From DATLFI01 sp035524895 (GTDB taxonomy: Bacteria > Acidobacteriota > Thermoanaerobaculia > Multivoradales > Multivoraceae), in assembly GCA_035524895.1 (NCBI GenBank), contig DATLFI010000251.1, positions 1 to 61,868 of the forward strand: 61,868 bases of DNA, written 5' to 3'. Position 1 is the stretch's first letter. Each line of letters starts with the position of its first letter. Positions 34,186 through 40,903 of this stretch are shown one piece after another. Position numbers and translations under genes: made by a program. Under the pieces are notes generated by a model. The model saw only the letters and a program-made list of their open reading frames with translations. It was not told the DNA's origin and searched no databases.

Positions 34186-35033
34186 GCGACCTGGCGCCGA
34201 CTCTGGAGCTAATCCTCCGCGGTGTGAGAGCGACCCGTGAAACCTGGCTGGTCGACTACCTCACACTCGGCGTCCGCGTCGTCGAGGCCTTCGCGTGGCC
34301 GGGGTTGCTCGGATTCGGCACATTCCTTTTTCGGCGGGAGCTACGGCAGCTGCTCGAAAGGATCAACAGGCTCCGCTACGGTGATTTGGCTGCTGATCTC
34401 GAGGCGGTAGCGAAGCCGAGTCAGGCCAGCTCGCCCGCCCAGGTCGCGCCCGATGAAATTTCGGCTAAATCGAGCAGCTCAGGCGCGCAGTTTACGTCGG
34501 ACGAGCGGTTCGCAATCGAAGAGCTAGCAGTTGAGGAGTTCAACCGAGAGGCAGGGGTGACACACGTTGAGGGGCCAGCGCTGCTCTTCTTTGGCAGAGA
34601 GGAACTGCGCTTTACAGGCACGGCACGGTCCTCCCGAGGAGGGTACTACGTCCTGGAGACGGTGATCACCGGTCCAGCCGGCCCGCCGCCGAGCGAGGAA
34701 TTCGAGTCTGCGTGGTATCGCTTTGAGGAGCTCAGACGGGAGTGGGCGCAGCACGATATCCCGACCACGGACCTTCGGCTGGTCTATCTGCTCGTTATCA
34801 CGCACCGCGAGCCTGAGGCAGTGGGCAGCGATCTGGAGATCCGACGTTGGTGGAATCAGTGGAGCCGACACCGGCCGTCGGCGGAGCTGCGTATCTACTC
34901 CCTGGCCAGGATGATGAGCCGTAAACGGAAGCAGAAAGCCGAGACCGCAAGGGGCGCAACGGACGAATCACCTGCTGCGCATGAGGAGCCGGTTCCCTCG
35001 GAGCCCGAGCCCGAGCGCAGGGTGGCGAGCTGA
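34182..35033 (+). CDS. Membrane-anchored hypothetical protein of the unknown cassette
   Basis: GTG start overlapping the previous stop; 283 residues. One hydrophobic segment lies at about residues 27-47 (VRVVEAFAWPGLLGFGTFLF), followed by Arg-rich sequence, so the C-terminal part is probably cytoplasmic. A short Ser/Pro linker leads to a mixed alpha/beta domain (about 110-250: GPALLFFGREELRFTGTA, YYVLETVITG, LRLVYLLVITH, RRWWNQWSRHRPSAELRIYS). The end is basic then acidic and Pro-rich. No motif identifies an enzyme. The stop is followed by a TGATG overlap with the next gene. Confidence 0.6.
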   Translation: MSDLAPTLELILRGVRATRETWLVDYLTLGVRVVEAFAWPGLLGFGTFLFRRELRQLLERINRLRYGDLAADLEAVAKPSQASSPAQVAPDEISAKSSSSGAQFTSDERFAIEELAVEEFNREAGVTHVEGPALLFFGREELRFTGTARSSRGGYYVLETVITGPAGPPPSEEFESAWYRFEELRREWAQHDIPTTDLRLVYLLVITHREPEAVGSDLEIRRWWNQWSRHRPSAELRIYSLARMMSRKRKQKAETARGATDESPAAHEEPVPSEPEPERRVAS

Positions 35034-35269
35034 TGCCCGCTTTCGACGTGGAATGTCCGCGCTGCGGGTACAGCCTGCTCTACCGCGAGATCCGCGGCCA
35101 CGGCAACGTCGCCGGCGCCGACGACGCCTTCGACGAGCTCTGCGAGGAGAACCGAGCGAAGCTCGCCGCCAAGGGGGAGGGGCTCGACTGGCCGCTCGAC
35201 TGCCCCGTGTTCCGGCGCGCCTTTGACCCTGCCTCGGACCGCGGCGCCAGAAACGCGAGGGGTTCATGA
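35033..35269 (+). CDS. Small zinc-ribbon-like protein of the unknown cassette
   Basis: The ATG shares its A with the preceding TGA (TGATG); 78 residues. The N-terminus FDVECPRCGYSLL is a knuckle of the zinc-ribbon kind. A second Cys pair is not close by: single cysteines follow in DELCEEN and LDCPVFR, so a complete site would need both of these. Function unknown. The ATGA overlap at its 3' end couples it to the next gene. Confidence 0.55.
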   Translation: MPAFDVECPRCGYSLLYREIRGHGNVAGADDAFDELCEENRAKLAAKGEGLDWPLDCPVFRRAFDPASDRGARNARGS

Positions 35270-36234
35270 CCACACCGATAGCAGACGACGAAGAGCCGGT
35301 AGCTTGGGCCGACTTCTTGTCTCACTCGCCGGTGGGCCGAGAAGCAGTCATCGCCACCGAGCTGTACGGCCGAGAAACCCAAAGAGGCTTTGTTGCTGTG
35401 CTAACTCCCCCTGTGCGATGGGATTGCCAATCCTGCAAGGGACCTCGGAGGTTCCTCGGGGTGACGTACAACCAAAGCAATGGGACTTTCGAAGAGAGTA
35501 ACTACGCCCGCGGCTTCCACGCCGACGAGGTGATGAGGGCAGGTGTCGTACTCGAATACCGCTGCCAAGACTGCGAGTTAGCGGTGCGGCAGATTGCGGT
35601 CTGGCTGGAGAGCTCTCAGAGGCCCACTCTCAATACGCATCCAGAGACGCATGCCACTGTGTTGGGAAGGTGGCCTAGCGAGGAGACCACGTACGAGCTA
35701 ACGGCGCCCGAAGAGATTCGGGCCGTCCTCGGAGAGGACGGAGCGGCGTTGTTCGGCTCGGGCTTGCGCTGCGAGGAGCGACGGTTAGGCATAGGAGCCT
35801 TCGCGTACTACCGCCGCCTTGTGGAGCTCCAGAAGAACCGGTTGATCGACGGGATGTTGGAGGTTTCCAGGCTGACCAACGCTCCGCCCGAGGTCATCTC
35901 CGACCTCAAGCGGGCGCGCGAGGAGAGGAGCTTCTCGAGGGCCGTCGGCACAGTGCGGGTCCCGCCGGCACTACTGCTTCACGGTGGACACAGCCCCCTG
36001 ATGCTCCTCCATGAGCTGCTCAGCGAGGGCATTCACGGGGGCGGGGATGGGGAGTGCCTGGAGATCGCGGGCAACTTGAGGGTCGTGCTTCGAGATCTCG
36101 TCGGCCGAATGAACGCCGTCATGGGCGACGACAAGCAACTCGAGGCAGCGGTCAACCATCTCCTGGAACGGCAACGGCGAAAGCGTGCCGCCAAGGGAGA
36201 GGCCGGGGACCTCGAAGTCCGGGAGGGGGCGTAG
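35266..36234 (+). CDS. Hypothetical 322-residue protein with two CxxC motifs, last gene of the unknown cassette
   Basis: ATG overlaps the previous stop (ATGA). The N-terminal third has two CxxC knuckles about 46 residues apart (WDCQSCKG and YRCQDCEL) that could bind one zinc. The rest is predicted mostly helical, with a segment PPALLLHGGHSPLMLLHELL and a basic C-terminus (LLERQRRKRAAKG). The repeated phase of stop/start overlaps from 33907 to here suggests four subunits made in fixed ratio. I do not recognise the family. Confidence 0.6.
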   Translation: MTTPIADDEEPVAWADFLSHSPVGREAVIATELYGRETQRGFVAVLTPPVRWDCQSCKGPRRFLGVTYNQSNGTFEESNYARGFHADEVMRAGVVLEYRCQDCELAVRQIAVWLESSQRPTLNTHPETHATVLGRWPSEETTYELTAPEEIRAVLGEDGAALFGSGLRCEERRLGIGAFAYYRRLVELQKNRLIDGMLEVSRLTNAPPEVISDLKRAREERSFSRAVGTVRVPPALLLHGGHSPLMLLHELLSEGIHGGGDGECLEIAGNLRVVLRDLVGRMNAVMGDDKQLEAAVNHLLERQRRKRAAKGEAGDLEVREGA

Positions 36235-36267
36235 CCTGCCGTGCGGGCTCGCCCTCGGCACCACCCG

Positions 36268-36297
36268 ATAGGTCGGGGGTTCCAACCCCCCGGTCAC
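36268..36297 (+). other. tRNA T-arm-like sequence or hairpin
   Basis: The sequence TAGGTCGGGGGTTCCAA followed by CCCCCC and GGTCAC looks like the variable-loop/T-arm/acceptor end of a tRNA, and its reverse strand reads GGLEPPTYR, a well-known false-protein signature of antisense tRNA. No matching 5' half is upstream. The same bases can form a hairpin (GGGGGT/ACCCCC), so a terminator for the operon ending at 36234 is the alternative. Confidence 0.4.
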
Positions 36298-36447
36298 GAA
36301 CAGCGAGCTCGGCGTACCGGAGCAGCCTCCACCGCCAATCCCGACAGCGTAGACGCCTTCAAGATGAACCGCCAGGGGTCGCCGTCGGCGGGCGTGAACC
36401 GGCGCAGCTTCCTCCCCAGCTCGGGATCGAACCCTACTTCTCAGGAG

Positions 36448-36640
36448 TGTGGCAGGAACGGAACCGGGGGCCAGCGATCCGAGCCGGCGGAGCCGGCGAG
36501 GTAGCTGGCCCCCCACATCACGCCGCCTCGAGCACGCGCTGGCGTTCGAACGCCGATGGGCTGACGTGGCCGAGTGACGCCGCCGCTGGTTGTAGAACAC
36601 TTCGAACCTGATGAAGCGGAGGAGAGGCTGCGCTCCTGGC
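36448..36640 (-). mobile_element. Decayed end of an IS3-family insertion sequence
   Basis: The 3' end of an orfB-like transposase (36518-36640) is followed by a strong stem: GGGGGCCAGC (36466-36475) and GCTGGCCCCC (36504-36513). Beyond it, TGTGGCAGGAACGG starting at 36448 begins with TG, as IS3 termini do. The other end and orfA are absent. The rest of the 36235-36649 gap holds the T-arm-like hairpin at 36268 and nothing else I can identify. Confidence 0.5.
36518..36640 (-). pseudogene. IS3-family transposase OrfB C-terminal remnant
   Basis: On the minus strand, RFEVFYNQRRRHS is the classical end of the IS3 OrfB integrase core. The expected continuation (GHVSPSAFERQRVLEAA and stop at 36518) is in a different frame. 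A 7-base loss between short CTCGG repeats would explain the shift. Only about the last 40 codons remain. Confidence 0.75.
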
Positions 36641-36685
36641 TGGTGAGGCTTGACTACGGACGGCACGATCGGATCATCTAGCGCC

Positions 36686-37126
36686 GTGCTCGTCGCAGGT
36701 CGAGGATCGTCGCGCCACACGTCGACGCTCCACGTCGTCGGCGCCGCCATCGTCGAGGCCGGCAAGGTTCTCGTCGCTCAGCGGGGACCGGCGATGTCCC
36801 TTCCTCTCAAGTGGGAGTTCCCGGGCGGTAAGGTGCTCGAAGGTGAGGAGCCGCGGGTGGCGCTCGTGCGCGAGATACGCGAGGAGCTGGCGCTCGAGAT
36901 CGAGGTGCTGGAGCTGCTCGGTCGCGGTGAGGCTCATGCCGACGGCGGGGGGCGCCACATCTTGCTCGACGTCTACGCCGCGACTCTGCGCGGCGGGTCG
37001 CCCTGCGCTGTGGAGCACGCCGCGGTGGGCTGGTTCACTGCGGACGAGCTGCGCACGCTCGACTGGGCGGCCGCGGACATACCGGTGGTGCCGGCGGTAG
37101 AGCGCTGGTTGCGGGAGCTGCGGTGA
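36686..37126 (+). CDS. Nudix hydrolase, MutT-like
   Basis: The Nudix box is complete: GGKVLEGEEPRVALVREI followed by REELALEI (G-x5-E-x7-REIREEL). HVVGAAIV and VLVAQRGPAMSLPLKWEFP precede it, as in 8-oxo-dGTP/CTP pyrophosphohydrolases that clean the nucleotide pool. The GTG at 36686 gives 146 residues, which suits the family. An upstream TTG at 36650 would add twelve residues reading out of the IS remnant and is less likely. Substrate cannot be decided from sequence. It stands alone, with no operon partner. Confidence 0.85.
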   Translation: MLVAGRGSSRHTSTLHVVGAAIVEAGKVLVAQRGPAMSLPLKWEFPGGKVLEGEEPRVALVREIREELALEIEVLELLGRGEAHADGGGRHILLDVYAATLRGGSPCAVEHAAVGWFTADELRTLDWAAADIPVVPAVERWLRELR

Positions 37127-37169
37127 GCAAGGGCGGCGCTGCGGGCGGGGCTCTACGACGGCTGTCGCC

Positions 37170-37799
37170 TTGCTCACGGCGAACGGCAACGTTTGCCGAA
37201 CGGTGACCGACCCGCTGAGGGCAACGATCGAAGTGCATCAGCGCGGCGCCAGGTGGCGAACGTGCTCGAGACCCCTGGCATCGCGTCGACCTGCAATCGG
37301 AGGAGTCGACGGCTGGGGCCAACCGACGACCGGGATTCTGTGGCACGTACTGGTCTGTCCGGGAGGTTGCCTGGGAGAGCCTAGGTTCGCCGCGCTCGAG
37401 CCGGGCGTGCCGACGATCCTCCCCGGATCGCCGATCACCGAGCAACCCGAGGCCAGCGACGAAGCGTGGGTCGAGGGCACGTTGTGGATTCCGGCGGGCG
37501 TCGCGAGCTACGAGATCGCGTCGACGGCTCGCCTCGCGCAGCGCGCCGAGCTGTTGGCGCTTACGCCGCACATGCACTCGCGCGGAACCGGTGCCGAGAT
37601 CGAGTTGCTCGACCGCGACGGCGGCAGCGAGCCGCTGCGCTACTACAACTCGCTGGGCAACCCAGCCAACCCCGACCCCCAGCGCGACGTTCCTTGGGGT
37701 CGACAGACCAGCGATGAGATGGCCTCGGTGTTCGTCACGGTGGCGGTGCCGACTGGCGTGGGTCCCGGCGAAGTGTTCGCGGAGCGGAACGACCGCTGA
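37170..37799 (+). pseudogene. Copper type II monooxygenase-like gene remnant with internal deletion
   Basis: From about 37470 the translation (WIPAGVASYEIAS, then LLALTPHMHSRGTG with the HMH copper-ligand motif at 37569-37577) matches the C-terminal copper domain of DBH/PHM-type monooxygenases. It then jumps from DRDGGSEPLRY directly to YNSLGNPANPDP and WGRQTSDEMASVF, motifs that normally lie 30-40 residues later, after a W...YE...P..LP.GT stretch. The reading frame stays open, so this looks like an in-frame deletion. The N-terminal half of the enzyme is also absent or unrecognisable. The 3' end overlaps the convergent membrane-protein gene by 65 bases. Confidence 0.6.
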
Positions 37800-38868
37800 G
37801 CGCTGCGATCCGCCATACACCGACGGTGAGCAGCGGCACTGCGAGCAGCATGATGTAGCCCCAGGCGAGCAGCCCGTAGCCCTTGGCGACGAGGTCGATG
37901 ATGCCGAAGGTGGCAAGACCTGTCGCGATCGCGAGCACCGCCACCGAGAGGATGGCGCGCTGCATCGGTGCGAGGCGGCCGCTCGCCGGTCGCCAGATCC
38001 GAGGCAGGTCGTCGAGGTTGTGCTCGATGCGATCTACCAGCGCGTGGATGCCGCCGACGGCGGTCTCGAGCAGGGTCCAGCCCGCGACCACGCCGAAGAT
38101 CCATAGCCAAACCGGTGCCGCGTCGCCGGCCGCGGTCTCGAGCATGAAGAGCCAGGGCACCTCGGCGCCGAACACGCGCTCGTCGGGCCAGAAGCGCATC
38201 ATGCACGCGAAGGTGAGCGCGAAGGGAATAGTCATCGCGACGCCGGCGATCAACCCCGACCCGTAGGTTTGGCTCGGACGGCTCTGGCGGTGCAGGCAGA
38301 ACAGCACCACGGGGATCACCCCGAGGTTGTAGCCGACGTACTGGATCGCGCTGACCAGCACCTCGCCACCGCCGGGGACGGGCGCATCGACCGGCGGCGC
38401 CGATTGTGGGGTCCGAGTCAGCACCAGGATCGCGTACGCCACGTACGCCAGGTAGAGCCCGGCGCTGCCGATGGACTTGAAGCGCTCGATGAAGCTCGTG
38501 CCCTTCCAGGTGAGGAAGCCGACGAACACGAACGCGATCACCAGGCCGATCGCGTAGGGCAGGCCGACGGTGCGCTGGAGCACGCTGCCGATCGCCGCGG
38601 TCATCACCGCGATGATCAGCAGCAGCATCACCACCAGCACCACGTCGAAGGCCGGCCACAGCGGGCCAATCAGCAGGCGGATCCACTTCTTGTAGTCGTA
38701 GGCCTTGCCCAGCCGCGCCAGCTCGAACGCGAGCGCGCACAACACCGAGAAGCCGAGCGCAATCACCACGACGGCGAGCCACCCGGCCGGACCGAAGCGC
38801 GCGGCGTACTGCACGACCTCGCGGCCGGTGGCGTAGCCGCCGCCGATGATGTTCGACTGCGCGATCAC
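37735..38868 (-). CDS. YkvI-like multi-spanning membrane protein
   Basis: About ten hydrophobic segments and an N-terminal IIGGGYATGREVVQYAARFG fit the YkvI-type transporter-like family (amino acid/LeuT-like fold; substrate unknown). The GTG at 38868 is the only standard start, yet the upstream codons in frame still encode family-like hydrophobic sequence (SAFAIFLLPAVIAQS) with no ATG, GTG or TTG before a TAG at about 38958. A GTG directly after the ABC exporter stop (38977) is in another frame. A frameshift near 38900-38960 or a non-standard start is therefore likely. It lies 3' of the ABC exporter on the same strand. Confidence 0.75.
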   Translation of the reverse strand: MIAQSNIIGGGYATGREVVQYAARFGPAGWLAVVVIALGFSVLCALAFELARLGKAYDYKKWIRLLIGPLWPAFDVVLVVMLLLIIAVMTAAIGSVLQRTVGLPYAIGLVIAFVFVGFLTWKGTSFIERFKSIGSAGLYLAYVAYAILVLTRTPQSAPPVDAPVPGGGEVLVSAIQYVGYNLGVIPVVLFCLHRQSRPSQTYGSGLIAGVAMTIPFALTFACMMRFWPDERVFGAEVPWLFMLETAAGDAAPVWLWIFGVVAGWTLLETAVGGIHALVDRIEHNLDDLPRIWRPASGRLAPMQRAILSVAVLAIATGLATFGIIDLVAKGYGLLAWGYIMLLAVPLLTVGVWRIAALSGRSAPRTLRRDPRQSAPPP

Positions 38869-38977
38869 CGCGGGCAGCAGGAAGATCGCGAAGGCGCTGG
38901 GGCGCGCGATCGCCGACGGGTCGCTGGCGGGCGAGGGGGACCTGGACGTGGCGAACTACCTCTTCGAAACCCGACAC

Positions 38978-40786
38978 TCAGGCGGCGTCCGAGAACTGCC
39001 GCTCGACCAACCGCCGGTACAGCGCACCTTCGGCCATGAGCTCTTCGTGGCTGCCGACCTCGACGACGCGACCGCCATCTAGCACCATCACGCGGTCGGC
39101 GCGCCGCACGGTCGAGAGGCGGTGCGCGATGACGATGGTGGTGCGGCCGCGCATCAGGCGATCGAGGGCTTCCTGGACCAGGTACTCGCTCTCGGCATCG
39201 AGCGCCGAGGTGGCCTCGTCGAGGATCAGAATCTTGGGGTCCTTGAGCACCGCTCGTGCGATCGCGATGCGCTGCTTCTGTCCGCCCGAGAGGCGCACGC
39301 CGCGCTCGCCGACGATGGTCTCGTAGGCGTCGGGCAGGCTCTCGACGAAGGTGGCGGCGTTGGCGGTCTTCGCGGCCGCGCGCACGTCGTCGTCGCTGGC
39401 CCCCGGGCGGCCGTACACGACGTTCTCGCGGATGGTGCCCGCGAAGAGCACTGGCTCCTGCATCACGGCGCCGATGTGTGCGCGCAGCGAGCGGGGCGCC
39501 AGCCGGCGCAGGTCGACGCCGTCGAGGGTGATCCGCCCGGCGATCGGGTCGTAGAAGCGCGGAATGAGCGCGGCGACGGTCGACTTTCCTGCGCCCGATG
39601 GGCCCACCAGCGCCACCACCTCGCCGGGCTCTACCTCGAGGTCGAAGGCGCGCAGCACCGGCACGTCGGGCCGCGCCGGGTACGCGAAGTCGACGCCCTC
39701 GAAGCGTAGGCGGCCTTCGACGCGGCCCACCATCTCGCCTGCGGGCTCGAGCGTCGGCGTCGCATCGAGGGCGCCCATCTCGAGCCTCGAGCGGCGGTCG
39801 AGCAGCTCGAAGATGCGCTGCGAGGAGCCGACGGCGCGCATGAGGTCGGCGTAGAGGTTCGCGAGCATGCCGAGCGACACAGCTACGAGACCGGTGTAGA
39901 GCAGGAACGCGGTGAGCTCGCCGATGGTGAGCTGTCCCACCGACACCATGCGGCCCCCGTACCACACCACCAGCGCTACCGCGCCGTAGCCGACGAAGCC
40001 CATGAGGCCGCCGAAGCCGCCGTACGCGAAGGCCCGGCGCGCCGCCAGCCGGTACGACTCCTCGAGCGCGCCGCCGTAGCGCGCCATCTCCTCGGGCTCG
40101 CGCGCGAACGAACGCACGGTGCGAATGCCCGAGATCGACTCCTCCGCGATCACGCTCGCCGCGGCGAGCGCGTCCTGGACCTGGACCGAGAGCTTGCGGA
40201 TCTTGCGACCGTAGACGACCAGCGCGATCACCGCGAGCGGCACCACGGCCATCGCGGCGCCTGTCAAGCGCGGGCTCATGTACAGCAGCATCGCGAGGCC
40301 GCCCACTGCGCCCAGGGAGTGCCGCATCGCCATCGATACGTTGACGGTCACCGTGTTCTGGAGCACCGCCGTGTCGGCGGCGAGGCGGTTGGTCAGCTCG
40401 CCGGTGCGACTGTGATCGAAGAACTCGACGTCCTGCCGCAGGATGGCCTCGAAGAGCTTGGCGCGCAGGTTGGTGACGATGCGCTCGCCCGACACCGTGA
40501 ACAGCCAGGCGCGCAGCATCGAAAAGGTCGCCTGCACGGCGAACAGCACCACCAGCAGGACCGCCGCGGAGTCGAGCGAGAGTGGCGACTCGCCGCCCAC
40601 CAGCGCGTCGACCATGAACCGGATCGCCTGCGGGTAGGCGAGGCTCATGCCCGAGCTGATCAGCAGCGCGACGGTCGCGATCGAAAGGCGCCGCCACTCC
40701 GGCCGGGCCAGGGTGAGGATGCGCCGGATCTCGACGCGGGGTCGCGCAGAGTCTTGCTGTTTGGTCTCTTGGGCGCTGCTCGACAA
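38978..40786 (-). CDS. ABC exporter, fused permease-ATPase (MsbA/LmrA-type)
   Basis: 602 residues. A six-helix type IV exporter membrane domain spans residues about 35-320 (FFDHSRTGELTNRLAADT coupling region). The ATPase follows with Walker A GPSGAGKST, Q-loop AVMQEPVLFAG, signature LSGGQKQR, Walker B ILILDEATSALD and switch His IAHRL. It acts as a homodimer in the inner membrane and could move lipid or drug substrates. No specific substrate is visible. The start is a TTG at 40786 with no strong ribosome site. It is divergent from the penicillin-binding protein gene, with 117 bases between the starts. Confidence 0.92.
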   Translation of the reverse strand: MSSSAQETKQQDSARPRVEIRRILTLARPEWRRLSIATVALLISSGMSLAYPQAIRFMVDALVGGESPLSLDSAAVLLVVLFAVQATFSMLRAWLFTVSGERIVTNLRAKLFEAILRQDVEFFDHSRTGELTNRLAADTAVLQNTVTVNVSMAMRHSLGAVGGLAMLLYMSPRLTGAAMAVVPLAVIALVVYGRKIRKLSVQVQDALAAASVIAEESISGIRTVRSFAREPEEMARYGGALEESYRLAARRAFAYGGFGGLMGFVGYGAVALVVWYGGRMVSVGQLTIGELTAFLLYTGLVAVSLGMLANLYADLMRAVGSSQRIFELLDRRSRLEMGALDATPTLEPAGEMVGRVEGRLRFEGVDFAYPARPDVPVLRAFDLEVEPGEVVALVGPSGAGKSTVAALIPRFYDPIAGRITLDGVDLRRLAPRSLRAHIGAVMQEPVLFAGTIRENVVYGRPGASDDDVRAAAKTANAATFVESLPDAYETIVGERGVRLSGGQKQRIAIARAVLKDPKILILDEATSALDAESEYLVQEALDRLMRGRTTIVIAHRLSTVRRADRVMVLDGGRVVEVGSHEELMAEGALYRRLVERQFSDAA

Positions 40787-40903
40787 GGCCGTGATCTTAT
40801 CGGGAGGCCTCTTGGTCGCGCGACCCGGAGGGGGAGCTCTCCTCTCGACGGCACGCCCCTTGCAGACCCCCTCGCAAGCCGTCGCACTCGGCGGAGAGAA
40901 CGT

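Noticed and set aside
35971..36765. Minus-strand ORF containing GGLEPPTYR
   Set aside because: This peptide is a known artefact of translating antisense tRNA-like sequence; the frame also crosses the cassette gene and the IS remnant.
38865..40697. 610-codon minus-strand frame opposite/alternative to the ABC exporter
   Set aside because: It overlaps the exporter on the same strand in another frame; the exporter has every ABC motif.
40319..40903. Longer N-terminus for the penicillin-binding protein
   Set aside because: It would overlap the divergent ABC exporter by 468 bases and lacks a ribosome site; GTG 40904 has both a good site and family-like length.
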